Of a DNA stretch of 42,419 nucleotides, positions 33,348 to 42,115 are shown piece by piece. The translations under genes and the position numbers were made by a program. How positions within the stretch are numbered: the first letter of the stretch is position 1; the number at the start of each line of letters is the position of its first letter. The DNA is from Pseudomonadota bacterium (lineage in GTDB: Bacteria; Pseudomonadota; Alphaproteobacteria; Acetobacterales; Acetobacteraceae): positions 1 through 42,419 of the forward strand of contig JAJYYH010000064.1 of assembly GCA_021801255.1 (NCBI GenBank), read 5' to 3'. Under the pieces are notes generated by a model. The model saw only the letters and a list, made by a program, of their open reading frames with translations. It was not told the origin of the DNA and did not search any database.

Positions 33348-35279
33348 ATGATCTACGCCGTCGCTGTTCTCGTCCCCCTATTCGGCTCGGCGGTTGCCGG
33401 TCTGCTCGGCCGCGCCATCGGCGATCGCGCCGCCCAGGCGGTAACCATTCTCTGCATGATCGTGGCCACGATTTGCGGCGAGACGGCGTTTATCCAACTC
33501 GTCTGGGGAGGCGCGCCGACCGGCACAGTGCGACTTGCCGAATGGGTCTCGGCGGGATCGTTCCATGTCGATTGGGCGCTGCGCTATGACACGCTCTCGG
33601 CGGTGATGGTGGCGATGGTCACCTTCGTTGCGACTCTCATCCACATCTACAGCATTGGCTACATGGGCCACGAGCATAAGCCGGTAGCCCGCTTCTTCAG
33701 CTATCTCTCGCTCTTCAGCTTTGCGATGCTGATGCTGGTGACGGCGAATAATCTGTTGCAATTGTTTTTCGGCTGGGAGGGGGTAGGCCTCATGAGCTAC
33801 CTCCTCATCGGCTATTGGTATGAGAGGCCGAGCGCCTGCGCCGCCGCCATCAAGGCTTTCGTGGTCAACCGCATCGGCGATTTGTTCTTCGCGGTCGGCA
33901 TCGCGATGGTGTTTTTTCTTTTCGGCTCGGTTTCCTTCAGCACCATCTTCGCTGCCGTGCCCCAGCATCTCAATGATACCTACGCGCTGTTCGGGACGAA
34001 TTATCGCGCGCTCGAGGTGATCTGTATTCTGCTGTTCATTGGCGCGATGGGCAAATCGGCGCAGATCGGGCTGCATGTCTGGCTGCCTGACGCGATGGAG
34101 GGGCCGACGCCGGTTTCGGCGCTCATTCATGCCGCGACCATGGTTACCGCCGGCGTGTTCCTCATGGCGCGCATCTCGCCGATCCTCGAACATGCACCGG
34201 TGGCACTCGGGGTTATAACGGTGATCGGCGCCAGCACCGCACTGTTCGCCGCGACCATCGGCTGCGTGCAGAACGACATCAAGCGGGTGATCGCCTATTC
34301 CACCTGCTCGCAGCTCGGCTATATGTTCATCGCCGCCGGTGTCGGCGCCTATCAGGTCTCGATTTTTCATCTCGTCACACATGCTTTTTTCAAGGCGCTG
34401 CTGTTCCTGAGCGCGGGCTCGGTGATCCACGCGATGTCGGACGAGCAGGATATGCGACGCATGGGGGGTCTGTGGAAAAAAATCCCGCTCACCTACACCA
34501 TGATGTGGGCGGGCAGCCTGGCGCTCGCCGGTATTTTCCCTTTTGCCGGTTATTACTCCAAGGATGCAATCCTCGAGGCGGCTTTCGCTGACGGCAGCCC
34601 GGTTGCGATCTATGGCTTCGTCTGCGGCGTGCTCGCGGCCTTTCTCACGGCGTTCTATTCCTGGCGGCTGCTGCTGATGACCTTCCACGGTCGCTCGCGT
34701 GCTGATCACCATGTGCTCGAGCATGTACATGAAAGCCCGCTGGTCATGACCGGGCCGCTGATCGTGCTGGCGGTCGGTGCCTTGATCGCGGGCTTCTCGC
34801 TGCGCGGGCTTTTCATCGGCGCCGATTGGCATGCCTTCTGGCGCAACAGCGTCGGCGTTGCCCCGGGCAACCATATTCTCGCGCGCATGGAGGAGATCCC
34901 CGCCTGGGCGGCGCTCGCGCCAAGCGTGCTCGCGCTGCTTGGCATCGCGCTGGCTTACATCATGTATGTCGCGGTGCCAACGCTGCCGGCGGGGATTGCC
35001 GCGCGTTTCGCGCCGATCTACCGTTTTCTGCTCAACAAATGGTATTTCGACGAACTTTATGACGCGGTTCTGGTGCGCCCGTTCTTCGCGTTGGCGCGGC
35101 TGCTGTGGCAGGTTGGCGATGTCACGATCATCGATGGGGTACCCAACAGCATCGCCCACATTGCCGAGGATTCCGCCGAGCAGGCGGTCAAGCTACAGAC
35201 CGGCTCGATCGCCGTCTATGCCTTCTCGATGCTGATTGGCGTGGTGTTGCTGATTACCATTTTCCTGATTTTCCGGTGA
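33348..35279 (+). CDS. nuoL: NADH-quinone oxidoreductase subunit L
   Basis: 643 residues, the distal antiporter-like subunit with the long lateral helix. Family strings: FFGWEGVGLMSYLLIGYWY, LHVWLPDAMEGPTPVSALIHAATMVTAG, IAYSTCSQLGYMF and FHLVTHAFFKALLFLSAG. The C-terminal part carries further helices ending in the FSMLIGVVLLITIFLIFR anchor. ATG 33348 is chosen over TTG 33342, giving a two-base gap after nuoK. Confidence 0.97.
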   Translation: MIYAVAVLVPLFGSAVAGLLGRAIGDRAAQAVTILCMIVATICGETAFIQLVWGGAPTGTVRLAEWVSAGSFHVDWALRYDTLSAVMVAMVTFVATLIHIYSIGYMGHEHKPVARFFSYLSLFSFAMLMLVTANNLLQLFFGWEGVGLMSYLLIGYWYERPSACAAAIKAFVVNRIGDLFFAVGIAMVFFLFGSVSFSTIFAAVPQHLNDTYALFGTNYRALEVICILLFIGAMGKSAQIGLHVWLPDAMEGPTPVSALIHAATMVTAGVFLMARISPILEHAPVALGVITVIGASTALFAATIGCVQNDIKRVIAYSTCSQLGYMFIAAGVGAYQVSIFHLVTHAFFKALLFLSAGSVIHAMSDEQDMRRMGGLWKKIPLTYTMMWAGSLALAGIFPFAGYYSKDAILEAAFADGSPVAIYGFVCGVLAAFLTAFYSWRLLLMTFHGRSRADHHVLEHVHESPLVMTGPLIVLAVGALIAGFSLRGLFIGADWHAFWRNSVGVAPGNHILARMEEIPAWAALAPSVLALLGIALAYIMYVAVPTLPAGIAARFAPIYRFLLNKWYFDELYDAVLVRPFFALARLLWQVGDVTIIDGVPNSIAHIAEDSAEQAVKLQTGSIAVYAFSMLIGVVLLITIFLIFR

Positions 35280-35280
35280 A

Positions 35281-36825
35281 ATGATGAACCAGGCCGGTTT
35301 CCCGCTGCTCTCGCTGATTACCTGGCTGCCGCTGCTCGGCGGCGCCGTCATCCTCTCGGTGCGCGGCGATGAGGCGACGGTTGCCACCAACGCCCGCTGG
35401 ACAGCGCTTTGGACCAGCCTCATCGTCTTCGCGCTCAGCCTTTTGCTCTGGGGTGAATTCGATTCTTCCGAGGCCGGATTCCAGTTTGTCGAGCACCTCA
35501 CATGGCTGCCGCAATTCGGCGTGAGCTATCGCATGGGGGTCGATGGCATCAGTGTGCTGTTTGTGCTGCTTTCCACCGCGCTGACGCCGATCTGCGTGCT
35601 GGCAAGCTGGGAGTCGATAAAGAAAAACGTGCGAGAATACATGCTCGCCTTCCTTATCCTCGAGACCATGATGGTGGGCACATTCTGCGCGCTCGACTTC
35701 GTTGTTTTCTATATGTTCTTCGAAGGCGTGCTGATCCCGATGTATCTCATCATCGGCATCTGGGGCGGGCCGCGGCGGGTCTACTCGGCGCTCAAATTCT
35801 TCCTCTACACGCTTGCGGGTTCGGTGCTGATGCTGCTCGCCCTGCTCGCCATCTGGTACTTCGCCGGCACCACGGATATTACCGTGCTGCTGCATACCCA
35901 ATTCCCGACCAACATGCAGTACTGGCTGTTCCTCGCCTTCCTTGCATCGTTCTCCGTGAAAGTGCCGATGTGGCCGGTTCATACTTGGCTGCCCGATGCC
36001 CATGTCGAAGCGCCGACCGCGGGCTCGGTTATTCTTGCTGGCGTGCTGCTCAAGATGGGGGCCTACGGGTTCTTGCGCTTTTCGGTGCCGATGCTACCGC
36101 AAGCCTCGACCTATTTCGCGCCGCTGATTTTTGCACTCTCGGTGATCGCGGTGATCTACACCTCGCTGGTGGCCTTGGCGCAGACCGATATGAAGAAGCT
36201 GATCGCCTATTCTTCGGTCGCGCATATGGCGATCGTGACCATCGGCATCTTTACCTTCAACGCCCAGGGGATCGACGGCGCGTTGTTCCAGATGCTCTCG
36301 CATGGCATCGTCGCGAGCGCGCTCTTTCTTTGCGTTGGCGTGATCTATGACCGGATGCACACGCGTGAGATCGCGCGTTATGGCGGCCTCGTCGAGCGCA
36401 TGCCGGCCTACGCCGCGACCTTCATGCTGTTCACCTTGGCGAGCATGGGCCTGCCAGGAACTTCCGGGTTTATTGGCGAGGTGCTGGTGATCTTTGGCTC
36501 CCTCAAGATTAATTTCTGGCTCTCGCTACTCGGCGGCAGTGGCATGATCCTGGGCTGCGCCTATATGCTCTATCTTTACCGGCGGGTGATTTTCGGCCGG
36601 CTTACCCGCGCCGATCTGCAAGCCATTCTCGATCTTTCGCCGCGCGAGGTCGCGGTCTTTGCGCCGCTCGTGCTGCTCACCCTGTGGATGGGGGTTTATC
36701 CCGCGAGCTTCACGCATTTCTTCGAGACCTCAGTGAACGCCATGGTAAGCCAGCATCAGGCGGCGCTCACGGGCGGCGCGACCCGCCTTGCCGCGCGCCT
36801 GCCGGACCAGAAGGTGCTGCCATGA
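35281..36825 (+). CDS. nuoM: NADH-quinone oxidoreductase subunit M
   Basis: 514 residues, the second antiporter-like proton-pumping subunit. Conserved FFEGVLIPMYLIIGIWGG (with the key Glu), WPVHTWLPDAHVEAPTAGS, KLIAYSSVAHM and LSHGIVASALFL are seen. ATG 35281 lies one base after nuoL stops (ATG 35284 also possible). The stop overlaps the nuoN start. Confidence 0.97.
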   Translation: MMNQAGFPLLSLITWLPLLGGAVILSVRGDEATVATNARWTALWTSLIVFALSLLLWGEFDSSEAGFQFVEHLTWLPQFGVSYRMGVDGISVLFVLLSTALTPICVLASWESIKKNVREYMLAFLILETMMVGTFCALDFVVFYMFFEGVLIPMYLIIGIWGGPRRVYSALKFFLYTLAGSVLMLLALLAIWYFAGTTDITVLLHTQFPTNMQYWLFLAFLASFSVKVPMWPVHTWLPDAHVEAPTAGSVILAGVLLKMGAYGFLRFSVPMLPQASTYFAPLIFALSVIAVIYTSLVALAQTDMKKLIAYSSVAHMAIVTIGIFTFNAQGIDGALFQMLSHGIVASALFLCVGVIYDRMHTREIARYGGLVERMPAYAATFMLFTLASMGLPGTSGFIGEVLVIFGSLKINFWLSLLGGSGMILGCAYMLYLYRRVIFGRLTRADLQAILDLSPREVAVFAPLVLLTLWMGVYPASFTHFFETSVNAMVSQHQAALTGGATRLAARLPDQKVLP

Positions 36826-38243
36826 ACGGGTCTCTCGCCACCCCCGAAATCGTGCTGGCTCTTTGCGGCATGGGGATATTGTTATTCGGCGTTTTGCGCC
36901 GCGGCGATGGGGGCTTGATCTGCAGCATGCTGACGATCGGCGCGCTGTTGCTCGCCGCCGTTCTGGTCGCCGGCGGTGCGTTCGGTCTGGCCTTTGAGGG
37001 GCAGTTTCTCGTCGACCCGATGAGCGTGTTCAGCAAGTTCCTGATCCTTGCCGCGGCCATCCTCGGGGTGGTGCTCTCGCTCGACTACAATGCGCGCGAG
37101 GGGATCGGGCGCTTCGAATTCCCGGTGCTGATGCTGTTCGCAACCCTCGGCATGATGGTCATGGTCTCGGCCGGGAACATGATGAGCCTCTATCTCGGGA
37201 TCGAATTGCAGTCGCTTTCCATCTACGTGCTCGCCGCTTTCGCCCGCGATGATGTGCGCTCGGCCGAAGCCGGCCTGAAGTATTTTGTCCTTGGCGCGCT
37301 CGCCTCGGGGCTGCTGCTCTACGGCATCACGCTGGTCTATGGTTTTTCGGGGAGCATGGATTTTGCTGCCATCCGCCAAGCGCTCAGCGATCCGACGCGG
37401 GTTTCCGAAGGGCTGATCGTCGGCGTGGTGTTCGTCATCGCGGGCTTCGCCTTCAAGGTCGCGGCAGTGCCGTTCCATATGTGGACACCCGATGTCTATG
37501 AGGGCGCGCCGAGCCCGGTCACGGCATTTCTCGGCACCGCGCCGAAGGTCGCGGCGATGGTGCTGTTTCTCCGCGTGATGGTGGGGCCGTTCGGTCATGT
37601 GCTGATGCAATGGCAGGCGCTGATCGAGATTGTTTCGGTCGCCTCGATGATCCTCGGTGCCCTCGCCGCCATCGGCCAGAGCAATATCAAGCGGCTCATG
37701 GCCTATTCCTCGATCGGCCATATGGGCTATGTGCTAATCGGGCTCGCCTGCGGCAACGCCGCCGGTCTGCGTGGCGCGCTGGTTTATCTCGTTGTCTATG
37801 TCTTCATGTTTCTGGGCACGTTTGCCGTTATCCTGGCGATGCGCCGGCGTGGCCAGGCGGTCGAGACGATCGCCGATCTCGCCGGGCTCGGGCGCAACGA
37901 TCCGGCGCTGGCGATGGCGATGGCGGTGTTCATGTTCAGCATGGCGGGCATTCCGCCGCTTTCGGGCTTTTTCGGCAAACTCTACGTGTTTCTCGCCGCC
38001 GTTCAGAGCGGGTTGTGGACGCTGGCGATCATCGGCGTGCTGACCAGCGTGGTTGGCGCCTTCTATTATCTCCGCATCGTCAAGGTGATGTATTTCGATG
38101 CGGCGCGCGAGGCGTTTGATCGGCGCCCAGCGTCGCTCTCGGTGGTCGCGGCGGCAACCGGCCTCTTCACCACCTTCTTTTTCATCGCCCCCGCTCCGGT
38201 GCTCGATGCCGCGCAGGCGGCGGCGCGCGTGTTGTTCGGGTGA
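36822..38243 (+). CDS. nuoN: NADH-quinone oxidoreductase subunit N
   Basis: 473 residues, the third antiporter-like subunit. Conserved YLGIELQSLSIYVLAAFARD, AVPFHMWTPDVYEGAPSPVT, NIKRLMAYSSIGHMGYVLIG and MAGIPPLSGFFGKLYVF are visible. ATG 36822 overlaps the nuoM stop (ATGA), and the nuoN stop overlaps the birA start (GTGA). This completes all 14 subunits. Confidence 0.97.
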   Translation: MNGSLATPEIVLALCGMGILLFGVLRRGDGGLICSMLTIGALLLAAVLVAGGAFGLAFEGQFLVDPMSVFSKFLILAAAILGVVLSLDYNAREGIGRFEFPVLMLFATLGMMVMVSAGNMMSLYLGIELQSLSIYVLAAFARDDVRSAEAGLKYFVLGALASGLLLYGITLVYGFSGSMDFAAIRQALSDPTRVSEGLIVGVVFVIAGFAFKVAAVPFHMWTPDVYEGAPSPVTAFLGTAPKVAAMVLFLRVMVGPFGHVLMQWQALIEIVSVASMILGALAAIGQSNIKRLMAYSSIGHMGYVLIGLACGNAAGLRGALVYLVVYVFMFLGTFAVILAMRRRGQAVETIADLAGLGRNDPALAMAMAVFMFSMAGIPPLSGFFGKLYVFLAAVQSGLWTLAIIGVLTSVVGAFYYLRIVKVMYFDAAREAFDRRPASLSVVAAATGLFTTFFFIAPAPVLDAAQAAARVLFG

Positions 38244-39031
38244 GCGCCCCCGCCCCCGGCGCGGGCGGGGTGTGGCGGATCGAGCGCTATGAGAGCCTGC
38301 CCTCGACTTCCGATCTTTGTATCGCGCGGGCGCATGCCGGAGAGGCGGCGGGGCTGGTGGTGCTTGCCGGCCGCCAGAGTGGTGGGCGCGGCCGGGCCGG
38401 GCGGGTTTGGCTGTCGCCGCCGGGGAATCTCGCGCTGTCGCTGCTGTTGCGCCCGGAGACGCCGCTCGCCGAAGCCGGGCAATGGGCGCTGGTGGCCGGG
38501 GTGACGCTGATCGAGGCGCTGCTGGCGGTATTGCCGCGGGCGGCGGGGCGGCTGGCGCTGAAATGGCCGAACGACGTGATGCTGGAGGGGGACAAACTCG
38601 CCGGTATCCTGATCGATAGCGCGGCCGGCGCGGCGGGTCGCATGGCATGGCTGGTGCTGGGCTTCGGCGCCAATCTGGCCACGGCGCCGGAGCTGGCCGA
38701 ACGCCCTACCGCCGCTCTCGCCGGTCTCGCGCCCCCGCCGAGCCCCGAGACGCTGGCCGCGGCCCTGCTGGAGCGGCTCGACGCCTGGCAGGCGGTATGG
38801 CGAGAGCGCGGCTTTGATCCGCTTCGCGAGACTTGGCTGCGTCACGCCCATCCCCTCGGCACGGCGCTCTCGCTCATCCAGGGGGCGCGCCCAGTCACCG
38901 GGCGCTTCGCCGGGCTGAGCCCCACGGGTGCCTTGCTGCTGGACACCGGGGACGGCATAGAGGGTTTTTCAACGGGGGATGTCATGCTGGGAACGGCGTC
39001 GCGATCGGCGCCCCAGGTGGTGTCAAAATAG
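38240..39031 (+). CDS. birA: Biotin-[acetyl-CoA-carboxylase] ligase, monofunctional
   Basis: 263 residues. It activates biotin with ATP and attaches it to biotin carboxyl carrier protein. The biotinyl-AMP loop GRQSGGRGRAGRVW (residues 45-58) and the KWPNDVMLEGDKLAGILID segment with the catalytic Lys are seen. There is no N-terminal helix-turn-helix, so it should not repress biotin genes. GTG 38240 overlaps the nuoN stop by four bases, so it is carried on the nuo transcript. Confidence 0.95.
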   Translation: MSAPAPGAGGVWRIERYESLPSTSDLCIARAHAGEAAGLVVLAGRQSGGRGRAGRVWLSPPGNLALSLLLRPETPLAEAGQWALVAGVTLIEALLAVLPRAAGRLALKWPNDVMLEGDKLAGILIDSAAGAAGRMAWLVLGFGANLATAPELAERPTAALAGLAPPPSPETLAAALLERLDAWQAVWRERGFDPLRETWLRHAHPLGTALSLIQGARPVTGRFAGLSPTGALLLDTGDGIEGFSTGDVMLGTASRSAPQVVSK

Positions 39032-39043
39032 GGATCGGCGGTC

Positions 39044-39853
39044 ATGCTGCTGGTGGTCGATGCCGGCAATACCAATGTGGTTTTCGCGGTGCATGATGGC
39101 CTGGGCTGGCGCGGCACCTGGCGGATCGCGACCGAGGCGCAGCGCACCTCGGACGAATACGCGGTTTGGCTGCTCGCGCTTTTCGCTCATGCCGGGCTGA
39201 AGCCGGCCGAGGTCGATGGCGCGGCGATCGGCACGGTGGTGCCGGCGGCACTCTATCATCTGCGCCGTCTGTGCCGGGACTGGTTCTCGGTCGAGCCGCT
39301 GATCGCGCGGGCCCATCTCGACTGGGGGTTCGAGATCCGCGTCGATCAACCCGAGGAGGTCGGCGCCGATCGGCTGGTGAACGCTTTGGCCGCGCATCAG
39401 CGCTATGGCGGACCGTTGGTGGTGATCGATTTCGGCACCGCGACGACCTTTGATGTCGTCGAACGGGGCGGCGCCTACAGGGGTGGCGTGATCGCGCCGG
39501 GGATCAATCTCTCGCTTGAGGCGCTGCACCAGGCGGCGGCGCGGCTGCCGCGCATCGGCATTGGCCGGCCGCAATCGGTGATCGGCCACGGCACGGTCTC
39601 GGCCATGCAATCGGGGATGTATTGGGGCTATATCGGGTTGATCGAGGGGCTGGTCGCGCGCATCCAGGGCGAGGTTGGCGAGGCGCTGAAAGTGGTGGCG
39701 ACCGGCGGTCTCGCGCCGCTCTTCGCCGAAGGCACCCCGGTGATCGAGCGTATCGACCCCGATCTGACCCTCGAGGGCCTGCGGCTGCTGGCGCAACGCA
39801 ATCCGGCGCCCACATTGTCGCGTGAGAGGGCTCGCCTCGGCGACATTGAATAG
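39044..39853 (+). CDS. coaX: Type III pantothenate kinase
   Basis: 269 residues. It phosphorylates pantothenate in the first step of coenzyme A synthesis. Family features: the ASKHA-type P-loop [18 protein letters not shown] at the N-terminus, [12 protein letters not shown] (catalytic Asp region), [14 protein letters not shown] and [19 protein letters not shown] 39044 lies 12 bases after birA. The pairing of birA and coaX behind nuoN is common in alphaproteobacteria. Confidence 0.96.
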   Translation: MLLVVDAGNTNVVFAVHDGLGWRGTWRIATEAQRTSDEYAVWLLALFAHAGLKPAEVDGAAIGTVVPAALYHLRRLCRDWFSVEPLIARAHLDWGFEIRVDQPEEVGADRLVNALAAHQRYGGPLVVIDFGTATTFDVVERGGAYRGGVIAPGINLSLEALHQAAARLPRIGIGRPQSVIGHGTVSAMQSGMYWGYIGLIEGLVARIQGEVGEALKVVATGGLAPLFAEGTPVIERIDPDLTLEGLRLLAQRNPAPTLSRERARLGDIE

Positions 39854-39874
39854 AGCAGATAACGAAAGGGCGTA

Positions 39875-41521
39875 ATGGACACGGCAGGCGATGATTTCGC
39901 CTTCCTGCCTTTGGGCGGGACGGGCGAGATCGGCATGAATTTCAATCTCTATCGCTGTCAGGGACGCTGGCTGGCCGTCGATTGCGGCATCGGCTTCGCC
40001 GGCCCGGCGCTGCCCGAGGCGGAAATCCTGGTGCCCGATCCCGGCTTCATCGCGGCGCGACGCTCCGCCCTGCTCGGCCTCATCCTCACACATGCGCATG
40101 AGGACCATATCGGCGCGGTCGCCCATCTCTGGCCCACCCTCCGCTGCCCGGTCTATGCAACGCCCTTCGCCGCCGCCATGCTGCGCCGCAAACTCGCCGA
40201 GGCGCAGTTGCTGCAGGAGGTCAAGCTGCATGTCGTCCCGCCTGGCGGGCGGATCGATCTGCCGCCGTTCGCGGTCCAGATGCTGCGGGTCGCCCATTCG
40301 ATTCCCGAGGCGCAGGCCTTGGCGATCGAGACCCCGCTCGGCCGGGTGCTGCATACCGGCGACTGGAAACTCGATCCCGAGCCGCTGGTGGGCCCCCCGA
40401 CCGACGAGGCCGCCTTCGCCGCTTTCGGCGATCGCGGCGTGCTTGCGATGATCTGCGATTCCACCAATGCCATGGTCGAGGGCCATTCGGGCTCGGAGGC
40501 CGAGGTGCGGCGCAATCTCGCCGCTCTCATTCGTGGCCTCAAGGGGCGCGTCGCGGTGACGTGTTTCGCCTCCAACGTGGCGCGCGTGGAAAGCATCGCG
40601 CTTGCGGCGCAAGCGGCGGGGCGCAGCATCGCCCTGGTCGGGCGGGCGCTCCGCAATCTCGACGCCGCGGCGCGCGGCACCGGCTATCTTGCCGATATCC
40701 CGGCCTTCGCCGCCGAGGAGGATGCCGGCTCGATCCCGGATGATCATCTCCTGATCCTGATTACCGGCAGCCAGGGCGAGGCGCGCTCGGCGCTGGCGCG
40801 GGTCGCCGCCGATACGCATCCCGAGATCGCCCTCGGGGAGGGCGACACGGTGCTGTTTTCCAGCCGGATGATCCCGGGCAATGAGCGGGCGATCGGCATC
40901 GTGCAGGACAATCTGGTGCGCCGGGGCGTGCAGGTGATGACCGAGGCCGACCATATGGTGCATGTCTCTGGCCATCCGGCGCGTGATGAGCTGCGGCGTC
41001 TGTACCGGCTGGTGCGGCCGCGTTTCGCGGTGCCGGTGCATGGCGAATGGCGCCATCTCGCGGCCCATGCCGAATTGGCCGCCGCGCTTGGCGTGCGGCC
41101 GATCCTGATCGAGGATGGCGACATCCTGAACCTCGCGCCGGGCACGCCCGAGGTGGTGGACAGCGCCCCGGTCGGCCGTCTCGCGGTCGATGGCAAGCGG
41201 CTGGTGCCGCTGGCCGGGGGCGTGATGGCGGCGCGGCGGCGGATGTTGCGGGAAGGGGTTGCGGTCGCGAGTTTTGCCGTCGATGCCGCCGGGCGGCTTC
41301 GCGGCCGGCCTCGGCTCAGCGCGCCGGGCCTGTTCGACCCCGAAGACCCGGAAGCGATGGTGGTTGCCGAGGAATTCGCGACGACGCTGGCCGATCTTCC
41401 CGAAGCCTTGCGGCGTGACGAGACGGCTTTGGCGGATGCAGCGCGGGCGGCATTGCGGCGGGTGCTGTCGCGGCGCCTGCATAAACGGCCGATCGTTGAT
41501 ATCCATTTGCTGCGGGTCTAG
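39875..41521 (+). CDS. rnj: Ribonuclease J
   Basis: 548 residues, a metallo-beta-lactamase and beta-CASP ribonuclease that acts in RNA maturation and decay as an endonuclease and 5' exonuclease. The zinc motif H-x-H-x-D-H is at His73, His75, Asp77 and His78 (LTHAHEDHIGA). Further motifs are HTGDWKLDPEP, CDSTNA, the beta-CASP segment ending SSRMIPGNE, and VHVSGHPARDEL with VPVHGEW near the end of the core. ATG 39875 follows coaX by 21 bases. Its presence fits alphaproteobacteria, where RNase J can coexist with RNase E. Confidence 0.95.
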   Translation: MDTAGDDFAFLPLGGTGEIGMNFNLYRCQGRWLAVDCGIGFAGPALPEAEILVPDPGFIAARRSALLGLILTHAHEDHIGAVAHLWPTLRCPVYATPFAAAMLRRKLAEAQLLQEVKLHVVPPGGRIDLPPFAVQMLRVAHSIPEAQALAIETPLGRVLHTGDWKLDPEPLVGPPTDEAAFAAFGDRGVLAMICDSTNAMVEGHSGSEAEVRRNLAALIRGLKGRVAVTCFASNVARVESIALAAQAAGRSIALVGRALRNLDAAARGTGYLADIPAFAAEEDAGSIPDDHLLILITGSQGEARSALARVAADTHPEIALGEGDTVLFSSRMIPGNERAIGIVQDNLVRRGVQVMTEADHMVHVSGHPARDELRRLYRLVRPRFAVPVHGEWRHLAAHAELAAALGVRPILIEDGDILNLAPGTPEVVDSAPVGRLAVDGKRLVPLAGGVMAARRRMLREGVAVASFAVDAAGRLRGRPRLSAPGLFDPEDPEAMVVAEEFATTLADLPEALRRDETALADAARAALRRVLSRRLHKRPIVDIHLLRV

Positions 41522-41523
41522 CG

Positions 41524-41817
41524 ATGGGATGGTTCACCGACCTCGTTCTCTATGCGCTGATCTGGTGGGTGCTACTGTTCGCGGTATTGCCGTTCGGGGT
41601 GCGGCCAGAAGCCGATCCCGATCCCCGGAGCGGCTGGCGTGGCGTGCCGGCACAGCCTTATTTGGGCCGCAAAATTCTGGCGACGACGCTGATCGCGACG
41701 TTGGTCTGGGGCGGCTGCATGGCGGTGATTGAAAGCAGCTGGCTAAGTTTCCGCCATGGTATTTTGGCGGCGCCCGATAACGCGGCAGATGTTGATAAAA
41801 AATCAGGCAATAGATAA
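41524..41817 (+). CDS. DUF1467 family membrane protein
   Basis: 97 residues, two membrane helices: about 5-24 (LVLYALIWWVLLFAVLPFGV) and 50-70 (LATTLIATLVWGGCMAVIES). The segment after helix 1, VRPEADPDPRSGWRGVPAQPYLGRK in outline, is the DUF1467 signature. Its function is unknown; in many alphaproteobacteria it follows the nuo-birA-coaX-rnj genes and precedes proS. Here it starts two bases after rnj and closes the run. The residues after the second helix are poorly conserved. Confidence 0.85.
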   Translation: MGWFTDLVLYALIWWVLLFAVLPFGVRPEADPDPRSGWRGVPAQPYLGRKILATTLIATLVWGGCMAVIESSWLSFRHGILAAPDNAADVDKKSGNR

Positions 41818-41860
41818 AATCTATGGCCGCGTTTGGCCGGATTGCATTAAAAACGTGTAA

Positions 41861-41877
41861 ATAACACGAATTGTTAT
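41861..41877. promoter_or_regulatory. Operator-like inverted repeat
   Basis: ATAACA-CGAAT-TGTTAT is a perfect 6-bp inverted repeat with a five-base spacer just before the candidate sRNA. A weak TTGGCC (41833-41838) and TAAATA (41858-41863) pair upstream could be the promoter. It may be a repressor site; the regulator is unknown. Confidence 0.4.
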
Positions 41878-41879
41878 GG

Positions 41880-42004
41880 ACAACGGCGACATGTTCGCCG
41901 ATCCTCACGGCGAGGACGAGGTTTACCCCTCATCCTGCCGTGTGACTGGCGTTTCCTCCCCAAACTTGGCTCGCGGCTAACGCTGCGAGCCTCCTTTGTT
42001 TTTT
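41880..42004 (+). ncRNA. Candidate small regulatory RNA with anti-SD motif
   Basis: Three successive hairpins occur in a gene-free stretch. Hairpin 1 is CGGCGA-CATGT-TCGCCG less one closing base (41884-41900). Hairpin 2 spans 41906-41942, with 14 base pairs, one bulge and one mismatch around a TTTACC loop. Next comes an unpaired linker, 41943-41967, containing CCTCCCC (41955-41961), complementary to Shine-Dalgarno sequences. Last is a terminator hairpin at 41968-41991 followed by a T tract. C-rich anti-SD linkers are common in alphaproteobacterial trans-acting sRNAs. A 34-codon frame at 41876 overlaps but lacks a ribosome-binding site. It could instead be only the end of the rnj-DUF1467 transcript. 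Confidence 0.5.
41968..42004 (+). terminator. Rho-independent terminator
   Basis: GGCTCGC pairs with GCGAGCC (41985-41991), extended by two inner pairs, followed by TCCTTTGTTTTTT. It is the strongest intrinsic terminator seen in the window. It can end the candidate sRNA and any read-through from the nuo-DUF1467 transcript. Confidence 0.8.
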
Positions 42005-42077
42005 ACTTGCGTGTGACCCTTTCGTCACGTGTTTTCAGCGCCGAAATCACGATTTCACGAATTTTTATGCAAGAGCC

Positions 42078-42115
42078 ATATTGTGCAGCGCAATAAAATT
42101 GCTGCATTGCAATAT
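42078..42115 (-). terminator. Hairpin overlapping the stop of the convergent gene
   Basis: ATATTG-TGCAGC pairs with GCTGCA-(TTG bulge)-CAATAT, with the inner GCAAT/ATTGC able to pair as an alternative. It lies at the 3' end of the minus-strand gene, where it could act as a bidirectional transcription boundary. No clean T tract follows on the minus strand, so it is a weak terminator candidate. The remaining bases 42005-42077 hold only small palindromes (GTGAC..GTCAC at 42013-42028; GAAAT-CACG-ATTTC at 42043-42056). Confidence 0.4.

Noticed and set aside
39023-41506. An 827-codon antisense frame over coaX and rnj
   Set aside because: Same artefact: no motif, and both sense genes are well-supported families.
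41876-41980. A 34-codon frame starting at ATG 41876
   Set aside because: No ribosome-binding site, and the same bases form strong RNA hairpins that explain the sequence better.
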